A stretch of DNA of 5,768 nt from positions 1 to 5,768 of the forward strand of contig JAOPWF010000494.1 of assembly GCA_025965815.1 (NCBI GenBank), given 5' to 3'. Below, one piece after another: positions 1-5,546 of the stretch (within the stretch, counting starts at the first letter, position 1; each line of letters starts with the position of its first letter). A model generated the notes under the pieces. That model ran no database searches, was not told the DNA's origin, and was given only the letters and a program-made list of their open reading frames with translations. The translations under genes were made by a program, and so were the position numbers. This stretch comes from Mycobacterium sp. (GTDB lineage: Bacteria; Actinomycetota; Actinomycetes; Mycobacteriales; Mycobacteriaceae).

Positions 1-285
1 GCACGCTCATCCAGAACTTCGCGAAAGCGCACGGGTTCGCGCGAAGTTGTGCAAGGTGGCGCCTAACTTGTTACGGGTTCTCCCGCTGACTCTCCGATCG
101 ATCCTGCACCCCAAAATTATCTCGGACAACACACAACCAGGCCGTCTGCCACGCGGCATTATTCAGGGCACTCCCCCAAGTCGGGCCGACCGTGAAACGT
201 GCCCACATGCTGACTGAGGCAATGCGCACCGTGGTGCGGCGCACCGGAGCGGCACCGGGGTGTAGGGAGCGGCTGAGCGTAGCTT
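1..285. other. Intergenic region without a convincing gene
   Basis: I see no supportable gene here. It lies downstream of the oxidoreductase that ends at 286. One plus-strand frame is open from position 2 to a TGA at 215-217 (71 codons), but it has no start in the window, resembles no family I know, and its third-position G+C is clearly lower than in the neighbouring genes. No strong terminator hairpin with a T-tract follows the oxidoreductase stop. The notable structures are two short palindromes at 18-25 and 36-45. A GCACC motif recurs at 226, 241 and 252. Confidence 0.6.
15..48. repeat. Paired TTCGCGAA / TTCGCGCGAA palindromes inside an inverted repeat
   Basis: TTCGCGAA (18-25) and TTCGCGCGAA (36-45) are each perfect palindromes. 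Their centres are 19 bp apart, close to two helical turns. The whole unit is also bounded by a perfect 9-bp inverted repeat, AACTTCGCG (15-23) against CGCGAAGTT (40-48). This could be a double operator for a gene left of the window, or a hairpin. No flanking gene is visible to decide, and short CG-rich palindromes occur by chance in high-GC DNA. Confidence 0.35.
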
Positions 286-1152
286 CTAGCGTTTCGGGAT
301 CGCGTCGGCAACCGCAGCTAGGGCGGCTAAATGGTCATCGACCGTGTCCAGGCCAGCGCCCATCGTGTTAATTGACAGGTGGGACGCGCCCGCTTCGGAC
401 CACTTCGCCACCTCGTCGGCCACGTCGTCAGTGTCGCCCCGCCAGCTGACCCATGCTTCCATCCCGAGGGTCTTGGGGTCTCGGCCCGCGTGCACGGCCA
501 CCCGCTCCACCACTGAACGCGCAGCGTCAAGTTCAGGTCCCGGCGCGACCATCGGGAACCAGCCGTCGGCAAGCCGCCCGGCCCGTTCATAGCCGCGGGT
601 GGACGCCGCGCCGATCCATATCGGAATGGGGCGTTGTGCAGGCAAGGGCGCCAGACCGGCTCCCGTGACTTTGTCGAACTTGCCGTCGAATGTCACCGTC
701 TGCTCGGTCCACAAGCGGCGCATCAAGTCGATCTGTTCCTCGGACCTCTTGCCGCGAGTGGTGAAGTCCTCACCAAGTGCTTCGTATTCGACGGCGTTCC
801 AGCCAATCCCAACTCCGAGGCGAAGCCGCCCTTCGGCCAGCAGATCGACTTCGGCAGCCTGTTTGGCGACCAGGACTGTCTGTCGTTGGGGCAGGATGAT
901 GACGCCGGTGACGAATTCCAGCGTCCTGCTCACTGCGGCCAGGTAACCGAACAACACCAGGGGCTCGTGGAACGTGGTGTGCACGTCGTAGGGGCCGCTC
1001 CAGCCGGTATGGACGTTCGGGTCGGCGCCGACGACGTGGTCAAATGCCAGCACATGCTGGTAGCCCAACGCTTCGACCTGCTCGGCGTAGGCGCGCACCG
1101 CACCGACGTCACTGCCGATCTCGGTTTGCGGGAACACCACTCCAAGTTGCAT
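286..1152 (-). CDS. LLM-class oxidoreductase, probably F420-dependent
   Basis: A 288-residue luciferase-like (TIM-barrel) oxidoreductase of the bacterial luciferase superfamily. It resembles the family of probable F420-dependent enzymes typified by mycobacterial Rv2161c-like proteins. The start MQLGVVFPQTE forms the first barrel strand. Residues 31-40 contain the LAFDHV segment. Residues 86-120 carry the hallmark LPQRQTVLVAKQAAEVD, then LAEGRLRLGVGIGWN, followed by EYEALGEDFTTRGKRSEEQ (122-140). PIPIWIGAAS (175-184) is the usual late cofactor-binding strand. ATG at 1152 is preferred because GGAG lies 9 nt before it; the in-frame TTG at 1167 overlaps that SD. The gene ends with TAG. Known for the family: hydride transfer with F420H2 or FMN on varied substrates. 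The substrate cannot be read from sequence. The gene is 188 bp downstream of the LacI-family gene on the same strand, so it may be co-transcribed or have its own promoter. It is not a close SsuD match, despite the nearby transporter. Confidence 0.9.
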   Translation of the reverse strand: MQLGVVFPQTEIGSDVGAVRAYAEQVEALGYQHVLAFDHVVGADPNVHTGWSGPYDVHTTFHEPLVLFGYLAAVSRTLEFVTGVIILPQRQTVLVAKQAAEVDLLAEGRLRLGVGIGWNAVEYEALGEDFTTRGKRSEEQIDLMRRLWTEQTVTFDGKFDKVTGAGLAPLPAQRPIPIWIGAASTRGYERAGRLADGWFPMVAPGPELDAARSVVERVAVHAGRDPKTLGMEAWVSWRGDTDDVADEVAKWSEAGASHLSINTMGAGLDTVDDHLAALAAVADAIPKR

Positions 1153-1161
1153 ATCGCGACA

Positions 1162-1180
1162 CTCCAATTGCGTTCGAACG
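1162..1180 (-). promoter_or_regulatory. CGTTCGAACG palindrome next to the SD of the LLM gene
   Basis: Read on the minus strand, the perfect 10-bp palindrome CGTTCGAACG (1180-1171) is followed by five bases and then GGAG (1165-1162), the SD for the ATG at 1152. Its centre is the CG-containing TTCGAA, a form compatible with a LacI-type operator. Nearly the same module precedes the LacI-family gene at 2381-2399 with identical spacing. Whether it is an operator, an RNA element or coincidence is not settled by the sequence. Confidence 0.4.
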
Positions 1181-1340
1181 GTTCAACGCATAACTCCGGG
1201 TCGAGCCGCGGCATTCCGGTGCCTTGGGCAATGTGCGCGGACGAACAGCGCGGATGGCATTGGGCGTCGGCGGCGTGCTCCCGCCACATCGAGGGCGGCG
1301 GAGCGGCGCGCATCTAGGTTTGGTTGCCGTGTCCCTGCGG
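1181..1340. other. Spacer between the LacI-family gene and the LLM gene
   Basis: GC-rich spacer after the regulator stop (TGA at 1341-1343 on the minus strand). Several mutually exclusive short GC pairings exist, for example GGCGG at 1269-1273 with CCGCC at 1281-1285, or the same CCGCC with GGCGG at 1294-1298. Neither is followed by a T-tract on the minus strand, so no intrinsic terminator can be called. I see no convincing -10/-35 pair for the LLM gene. Confidence 0.5.
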
Positions 1341-2372
1341 TCACCGTGGCGTCTGGCAGCCGCAGGTGTTGCCGATCCGCAACGTCGGTTCGATGGAATC
1401 AGGGCAATGGACTTCATGTGTCTTCGTTATGGGGTCGTCGAGGAGCTCGTTGAGGGCGTGCCGGGTGAGGGTGTCGACGGGTTGTTGGGCAGCGGTGAGG
1501 TGGAATTGCCCGTAGTCGTTGGTGGTGCCGTCGAAGCCCACTACGCGGATGTCGTGGGGGATGTCCAGGCCGGCGTCGAGCATGGCACGGATGCTGGCAG
1601 AGGTCTGGCCGTAGGTCCCAACGACGACGGCTTCGGGGGTGCTGTCGGTCGAACGCAGAAAGGCCGTCACCGCGGCGTAGGCACCGGCCGGAGTCAGGTC
1701 GGTGCGGATCTGTACGACGTCACCGATCACCGATCCGACGCCGGCGAACCGTTGTTGCACGGTTTCCCGGTCGCCGTGGGAGACGTCGCCCTCGGTGAAG
1801 CCCCCCACGAATGCGACGTGGTGGCAATCGTGTTCGTCGACGAGGTGTCGCGCGACGAGTTCGCCGGCCTTTACGTGGTCGACGCCCACGATCGTGGCGG
1901 CGACGGCCCCGCGGATGTTGTGCATCCAGACCACCGGGATCCGCTCCTGCGCACACAGCCTCGCCGTCTCCGATGCGTTCGCGGCCCCGATCACGACGAG
2001 GCCGTCGATTCCGACTTCGGCGAAGGCAGTCGCGAACTCCAGCTCACGTTCCGGGTCGTACCCGGTGTTCCCGATCATGGTGAGGTGATCGCGCGCCCTG
2101 GCTTGCACTTCGATCCGCCCCACGAAGTCCCCGAACAGGGGCATCGTCAGGTCGGGGACGAGAAGGCCGATCTGTCGCCAGCGCCGCGGCCGACGGAGCG
2201 CGCGGGCGCGGTGATCGAACCGGTAGTCCAACTCGTCGATCGCTATGAGCACCTTGGTGCGCAACGCCTCTGACACCGGACGGGGTCCGTTGTTCAGCAC
2301 GTAGCTCACCACCGCCGTCGACGTGCCTGCGCGGTTGGCCACATCGGCCAACGTGGGACGTTTCCCGACCAT
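1341..2372 (-). CDS. LacI-family transcriptional regulator
   Basis: A 343-residue LacI/GalR-type regulator, normal length for the family. The N-terminal helix-turn-helix is at residues 7-28 (TLADVANRAGTSTAVVSYVL), followed by NGPRPVSEALRTKV and the hinge region ELDYRFDHRARALRR (47-61). The periplasmic-binding-protein-like effector domain starts at IGLLVPDLTMPLFGDF (68-83). It includes GIDGLVVIGA (121-130) and ends with VVGFDGTTNDYGQFHLTAAQQP (277-298), the typical C-terminal strand and LTxxxQP motif. The tail has the CGC variant found in many members. The start at 2372 is chosen over the in-frame codon at 2423 because AGGAGGG lies 6 nt upstream and the HTH then begins at the usual distance from Met. 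The gene is divergent from the sulfotransferase/ABC operon, and a CG-centred palindrome lies between them, so repression of that operon is the likely role. The effector is unknown; a sugar is not required, since LacI-family proteins in actinobacteria also control non-sugar catabolism. Confidence 0.95.
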   Translation of the reverse strand: MVGKRPTLADVANRAGTSTAVVSYVLNNGPRPVSEALRTKVLIAIDELDYRFDHRARALRRPRRWRQIGLLVPDLTMPLFGDFVGRIEVQARARDHLTMIGNTGYDPERELEFATAFAEVGIDGLVVIGAANASETARLCAQERIPVVWMHNIRGAVAATIVGVDHVKAGELVARHLVDEHDCHHVAFVGGFTEGDVSHGDRETVQQRFAGVGSVIGDVVQIRTDLTPAGAYAAVTAFLRSTDSTPEAVVVGTYGQTSASIRAMLDAGLDIPHDIRVVGFDGTTNDYGQFHLTAAQQPVDTLTRHALNELLDDPITKTHEVHCPDSIEPTLRIGNTCGCQTPR

Positions 2373-2378
2373 GCGGTG

Positions 2379-2399
2379 CCCTCCTGCATCCTTCGAACG
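2379..2399 (-). promoter_or_regulatory. SD of the LacI-family gene with an upstream CGTTCGAAGG box
   Basis: On the minus strand, AGGAGGG (2385-2379) lies 6 nt before the ATG at 2372 and fixes the start. CGTTCGAAGG (2399-2390) lies five bases before the GGAG. It matches the box before the LLM gene at 9 of 10 bases and at the same distance from the SD. This could be an autoregulatory site of the LacI-family protein; that is inference. Confidence 0.55.
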
Positions 2400-2459
2400 T
2401 GGTGTCGCCAGGCTTTGAATCACGTCGATTGTGACAGTTCCACTAGCGCCATCCCTCGT

Positions 2460-2465
2460 TACGCT
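2460..2465 (+). promoter_or_regulatory. Possible -10 element (TACGCT) of the sulfotransferase/ABC operon
   Basis: TACGCT fits the TANNNT pattern of actinobacterial -10 boxes and overlaps the left end of the 2464-2475 palindrome. That is where a repressor would block polymerase. A transcript would start near 2471-2474, about 25 nt before the leader ORF. No -35 hexamer with standard spacing is seen: GTGACA at 2431-2436 would leave a 23-bp spacer. The call rests on position and a loose consensus only. Confidence 0.3.
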
Positions 2466-2475
2466 AATCGATTAG
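2464..2475. promoter_or_regulatory. Putative LacI-family operator CTAATCGATTAG
   Basis: A perfect 12-bp palindrome with a central CG, the usual architecture of LacI/GalR-family operators, where hinge helices insert at the central CpG step. It lies in the divergent intergenic region, 92 bp upstream of the LacI-family start and 55 bp upstream of the sulfotransferase start, and overlaps a possible -10 element. The adjacent regulator is the obvious candidate to bind it. Control of the rightward operon seems more likely than autoregulation because the site is closer to that operon's start. Confidence 0.7.
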
Positions 2476-2495
2476 AGCCGTTACGAGGAGGACAC

Positions 2496-2528
2496 GTGGA
2501 CGCAACAACCCGTTGGTGGAGTAGCTGA
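2496..2528 (+). CDS. Putative 10-residue leader peptide upstream of the sulfotransferase
   Basis: A short ORF, GTG to TGA, predicted to encode MDATTRWWSS. It has a strong SD, GAGGAGG at 2485-2491, four bases before the GTG. It contains tandem Trp codons (TGG TGG, 2514-2519) and tandem Ser codons before the stop. The stop is one base before the ATG of the sulfotransferase. That TGAcATGGC junction is identical to the permease/ATPase junction at 4751-4759, as in genuinely coupled genes. The SD of the next gene (GGTGGAG, 2515-2521) lies inside this ORF, so ribosomes translating it would cover and then deliver to that site. The peptide resembles no family I know. It could be an attenuation-type leader, a translational-coupling device, or chance. 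Its length gives no coding statistics. Confidence 0.45.
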   Translation: MDATTRWWSS

Positions 2529-2529
2529 C

Positions 2530-3849
2530 ATGGCATTCGTACGACTCGCTGGAGTCACGTATCTCGATCCTGACCTCGTCCACGACAGCTACGTCTTGTT
2601 CACCGGCGCCGATGGCATCACCCGCGTCATCGACCTCAACGGCACCGTCGTGCACGCGTGGCCGTTCGCCGGAGTGCCGCCCCGAATCCTCGATCCGGCA
2701 CTCAACGCTGGACGCATCGGCGACGTTGGGGTTCAGCTGACCGACAGCGGCGATGCGCGCGGCGGCATCTATGCCAACGGCACGATCGGCCAACTCGACT
2801 GGGACGGCCAACTGATCTGGGAGTGGGGCGCGCAGGCGCCAGGCGGTGCTGCGCGACAGAATCACGACTGGGAGCTATTCCCCAACGGCAACCGGCTGAT
2901 TCTGACCACGGTTCCCCGCGTGGTGGCCTGCCTTGGTGACGACGTCGTCGGTGATCAAGGACTGTACGAGGTCGCACCGGATGGCGAGATCGTGTGGTCG
3001 TGGCTCGCCGGTGATCATCTCGAGGAGTTCGGTTTCTCCGATGCGGGTTGGGCAGCGCTGCGTGAGACCGCCACTCGCGACCCGGAAGATCCGTGGGGGT
3101 ACCTGGAGATGAACAGTGCCAAGTCCCTCGGCCGAAATCGTTGGTACGACGCCGAACTCGGCACCGCCTTTCAACCGGACAACATCCTGGTCAGCTTCCG
3201 CAAGGCGAACGTCGTCGCTCTCATCGACAAGTCGTCGGGGAAGATCGCCTGGAAACTGGGGCCGTACTACGACGCCGAAGCGGGATCACAGCATCAGCGG
3301 ATTACCCGCCACGAGGTGCCGCGACCGCTCGACCAGACCTCCGGTCAGCACAACCCGCACATGATCGCCGCCGACCTTCCCGGCGCAGGCAACATCCTGG
3401 TCTTCGACAATCAAGGTGGCGCCGGGTATCCGGCCGCCCCGATCGGCATCTACGCCGGTTCCCGCGTCCTCGAGATCGACCCCGTCATCGAGGAGATCGT
3501 CTGGCAGTACACGGCCGAGGATTCGGGGCTTCCGCCCTGGGCCTTTTTCAGTTCGTTCGTCAGCAACGCCCAGCGCCTACCCAACGGCAACACGCTCATC
3601 ACCGAAGGCATGCAGGGACGGCTCTTCCAGGTGACGCCCCGCGGTGACGTGGTCTGGGAGTACCACAGCCCCTACGTAGGTTACGGCGTCGCGGGAGAAC
3701 CCGAGGTCAAGCAACCCCGGGTGCCGGGGGTCGACCGGCTCACCTTGACGTCGCTGGTGTACCGGTCCCAGGCCGTCCCGTTCGACTGGACACCCGCCGG
3801 GACCCCGAGAGCGCCACTTCGTGGCGTCGATCTGCGCCCAAAGCCTTGA
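2530..3849 (+). CDS. Arylsulfotransferase (ASST)-family beta-propeller protein
   Basis: A 439-residue protein resembling the aryl-sulfate sulfotransferase family, whose beta-propeller enzymes move sulfate from an aryl sulfate donor to a phenolic acceptor through a sulfated histidine. Blade-type repeats alternate DxxGxIVWxW-like strands (VIDLNGTVVHAWP 33-45, LDWDGQLIWEWG 89-100, APDGEIVWSW 149-158, IDPVIEEIVWQY 316-327, TPRGDVVWEY 369-378) with PNGNxLI strands (118-124, 351-357). QHNPHMIAADLPGAGNILVF (273-292), SNAQRLPNGNTLITEG (345-360) and the C-terminal VPFDWTP (416-422) are family-like. His112, His274 and His277 are candidate active-site residues. There is no signal peptide, so it should be cytoplasmic, unlike the periplasmic proteobacterial ASSTs. 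The start at 2530 has GGTGGAG 8 nt upstream. It is the first full gene of the operon with the ABC importer. Donor and acceptor are unknown, and a different sulfur-ester reaction or a non-enzymatic role is possible. Confidence 0.85.
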   Translation: MAFVRLAGVTYLDPDLVHDSYVLFTGADGITRVIDLNGTVVHAWPFAGVPPRILDPALNAGRIGDVGVQLTDSGDARGGIYANGTIGQLDWDGQLIWEWGAQAPGGAARQNHDWELFPNGNRLILTTVPRVVACLGDDVVGDQGLYEVAPDGEIVWSWLAGDHLEEFGFSDAGWAALRETATRDPEDPWGYLEMNSAKSLGRNRWYDAELGTAFQPDNILVSFRKANVVALIDKSSGKIAWKLGPYYDAEAGSQHQRITRHEVPRPLDQTSGQHNPHMIAADLPGAGNILVFDNQGGAGYPAAPIGIYAGSRVLEIDPVIEEIVWQYTAEDSGLPPWAFFSSFVSNAQRLPNGNTLITEGMQGRLFQVTPRGDVVWEYHSPYVGYGVAGEPEVKQPRVPGVDRLTLTSLVYRSQAVPFDWTPAGTPRAPLRGVDLRPKP

Positions 3850-3886
3850 TCGAACAACGCATTCCGCCCCCAAGAGAAGGTCTTTC

Positions 3887-4753
3887 ATGGCAACAGGCCT
3901 AGAAGCAGTGGCCGCCGGTTCGCGATCGCCGGCGGCGGTGAACCACTTTCACCAGCAGGTGGCCGGATGGCGACCGCGGTCGCGGTCGGCCATGAGACAC
4001 TTCGGGACACTTGGCTGGACTATCGCCGGGCTGATTCTGGCATCGGCGGTGTGGTCATTGGTGGTGGCAACCGGGCGGTTCCCCCGACAATTGTTCCCCA
4101 GCGTGCCGGAGATCCTCTCCGCTGGCCACACGCTGTGGACCACGGGCCTGTTGGCCGACGACATCGGCGCCAGTTTGCGCAGGGCCGCATTGGGGTTCGC
4201 AATTGGTGCCGTCGTCGGAATCGTGGTGGCCGTCCTCACCGCAACGACCGCGGCAGGTCGCAACCTGCTACAGCCCGTTCTGCGGGTATTCTCACCGATC
4301 CCGACGATCGGCCTCGTCCCGCTTGCCATCCTCTGGTTCGGACTCGGCGAGAACAGCAAGACGCTCGTCATCGCGCTGGGCGTGTTCGTCCCGGTGTGGA
4401 TCAGCAGCCACGCCGGCCTCGCAAGCACACCGAGCGACTACCTGATGGCCGCGCGCTGCCTGGGCGCGCGACGACGGCAGACACTGCGCAAAATCGTGTT
4501 GCCCGAAGCAGCCCCAGACATCGTCTCGGGTCTGCGGGTGGGTGCCGCGATGGCGTTCGTGCTGATCGTCGTCGCCGAAATGACCGGCACCACCTCGGGT
4601 ATCGGCTATCGGATCTCTCAGGCGCAACTGTTCTCGCAGGCCGACCGGTTGATCTTCTGCCTGATCGTCCTGGGCCTCGTGGGCGCGCTCTGCGACCTGC
4701 TCATCACCGCGATCACGTCCCCATTCACGCGGTGGGCCAGAGAGGAACACTGA
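3887..4753 (+). CDS. ABC transporter permease, SsuC/TauC type
   Basis: A 288-residue inner-membrane permease of the sulfonate/nitrate/taurine importer class (BPD_transp_1 fold). About six hydrophobic segments are visible, near residues 43-62, 98-120, 137-152, 158-176, 216-235 and 253-275. PIPTIGLVPLAILWFGLGE (138-156) is characteristic of this class. The cytoplasmic EAA loop that docks on the ATPase is AARCLGARRRQTLRKIVLPE (188-207). ATG at 3887 is chosen because AGAGAAGG lies 6 nt upstream; the in-frame extension to 3821 would overlap the sulfotransferase gene. Residues 1-40 are a rather long polar, basic cytoplasmic tail. The gene follows the sulfotransferase by 37 bp and ends one base before the ATPase ATG (TGAcATG), so translation is probably coupled. 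Sulfonate or sulfate-ester transport is inferred from context; nitrate, taurine and aromatic-acid importers share the fold, so I give no gene symbol. Confidence 0.92.
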   Translation: MATGLEAVAAGSRSPAAVNHFHQQVAGWRPRSRSAMRHFGTLGWTIAGLILASAVWSLVVATGRFPRQLFPSVPEILSAGHTLWTTGLLADDIGASLRRAALGFAIGAVVGIVVAVLTATTAAGRNLLQPVLRVFSPIPTIGLVPLAILWFGLGENSKTLVIALGVFVPVWISSHAGLASTPSDYLMAARCLGARRRQTLRKIVLPEAAPDIVSGLRVGAAMAFVLIVVAEMTGTTSGIGYRISQAQLFSQADRLIFCLIVLGLVGALCDLLITAITSPFTRWAREEH

Positions 4754-4754
4754 C

Positions 4755-5513
4755 ATGGCCATCGAAACCCGCGAGCTCGTCGTGCAGTTCCCCGGCAAGC
4801 AGGAACCCGCCCTCAAGAACATCTCGATGACCATTCCCGACGGGTCGTTCGCCGTACTCGTCGGTGCCTCCGGCAGCGGCAAGTCGACCCTGCTGCACGC
4901 TCTGGCGGGCCTCCTCACGCCCACGTCTGGCGTGGTGACCGACAACGGCGAAACCGTCACCGGCCCTCACCCCCGACGCGGCGTCGCCTTCCAGCGCGAC
5001 GTGCTCTTCCCGTGGATGACAGTGGCCGACAACATCCAATTCGCACTCGCTGCAAAGTCATCGGCCAAACGCGACCGTGCCACGAGGATTCGCGAGCTGC
5101 TCGGTCTCGTCGGACTCCGCGAGGACGTGAGTCGCCAACGCCCCGCGCAACTCTCCGGTGGCATGCGACAACGGGTGAGCATTGCCCGAGTCCTGGCGGG
5201 CGAACCGACCGTGATGCTCATGGACGAACCGTTCGCGGCGCTCGACGCACTCACCCGCCTGCGGATGCAGGACCTGCTGATCGACCTGTGGACGCGACTG
5301 AATCGCACCATCGTCTTCGTCACCCACGACATCGACGAAGCCATCCGCCTCGGCGACACCGTCAGCGTGCTCCGCGACGGCCGGATCGTCGACCACATCA
5401 CCAGTCCCCTGAGCCGGCCACGACCGGCAGACGCGCTGGCAGATCAGCCCCGCTACACCGACATTCGCAAGACCCTGCACCACCAACTCGGCATCGACCA
5501 CACAGTGCACTGA
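4755..5513 (+). CDS. ABC transporter ATP-binding protein, SsuB/TauB type
   Basis: A 252-residue cytoplasmic ATPase that powers the importer formed with the preceding permease. All catalytic motifs are intact: Walker A GASGSGKST (37-45), Q-loop glutamine Gln80 in AFQRDVLFPW, signature LSGGMRQR (133-140), Walker B VMLMDEP (153-159), D-loop ALD (162-164) and switch histidine His191 in VTHDIDEA. The Q-loop neighbourhood (LFPWMTVADNI) and DALTR after the D-loop are typical of nitrate/sulfonate/taurine transport ATPases. The length is normal for the class, without a regulatory C-terminal domain. The ATG lies one base after the permease stop, with a purine-rich SD (AGAGAGGAA) inside the end of the permease gene. 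The start is well fixed because IETRELVVQF is the expected first strand. Substrate specificity is set by the permease and binding protein, not by this subunit. Confidence 0.95.
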   Translation: MAIETRELVVQFPGKQEPALKNISMTIPDGSFAVLVGASGSGKSTLLHALAGLLTPTSGVVTDNGETVTGPHPRRGVAFQRDVLFPWMTVADNIQFALAAKSSAKRDRATRIRELLGLVGLREDVSRQRPAQLSGGMRQRVSIARVLAGEPTVMLMDEPFAALDALTRLRMQDLLIDLWTRLNRTIVFVTHDIDEAIRLGDTVSVLRDGRIVDHITSPLSRPRPADALADQPRYTDIRKTLHHQLGIDHTVH

Positions 5514-5546
5514 ACGCCTGCCCACTCACAAAGGACCGACTCAAAA

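Larger units (their letters stand above)
2454..2488. repeat. Imperfect inverted repeat enclosing the operator
   Basis: CCTCGTTACG (2454-2463) pairs with CGTTACGAGG (2479-2488) at 9 of 10 positions; the only mismatch is T2460 against T2482. The arms flank the 12-bp palindrome directly on the left and with a 3-bp gap on the right. The right arm runs into the SD of the leader ORF (GAGGAGG, 2485-2491). It may be a second protein-binding site. If transcription starts upstream of 2454, it could instead be an RNA hairpin that hides the SD. The heptamer CGTTACG also occurs as a direct repeat at 2457-2463 and 2479-2485. Confidence 0.5.

Noticed and set aside
2..217. 71-codon plus-strand open frame running in from the left edge
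   Set aside because: No start in the window, no recognisable family pattern, weak third-position G+C compared with the neighbours, and a length reachable by chance in this composition.
225..238. CGCAC-CGTG-GTGCG hairpin as terminator of the LLM gene
   Set aside because: Only a 5-bp stem, with no T-tract on the minus strand and about 50 bp past the stop.
634..1317. Long plus-strand open frame opposite the LLM gene
   Set aside because: Antisense shadow of a well-supported oxidoreductase; the protein has no recognisable motif and would run into the intergenic spacer.
1341..1371. CGC cysteine pair at the regulator C-terminus as a metal or redox sensor
   Set aside because: C-terminal SCGC/TCGC tails are, as far as I recall, frequent in the LacI family, so this is not a special feature.
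1224..2273. Long plus-strand open frame opposite the LacI-family gene
   Set aside because: It is the antisense shadow of a clear LacI/GalR coding sequence in GC-rich DNA, has no SD and lacks any domain pattern.
2420..2434. TCAC-N7-GTGA inverted repeat as a CRP-like site
   Set aside because: The half-sites point the wrong way for CRP/FNR (expected TGTGA-N6-TCACA) and four-base arms are weak evidence.
3967..4830. 287-codon plus-strand frame overlapping the permease
   Set aside because: Out-of-frame shadow; its product is arginine- and proline-rich without membrane segments, whereas the other frame encodes a canonical permease.
4292..4960. Minus-strand open frame across the permease/ATPase junction
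   Set aside because: Spans two canonical genes on the opposite strand and has no family features.
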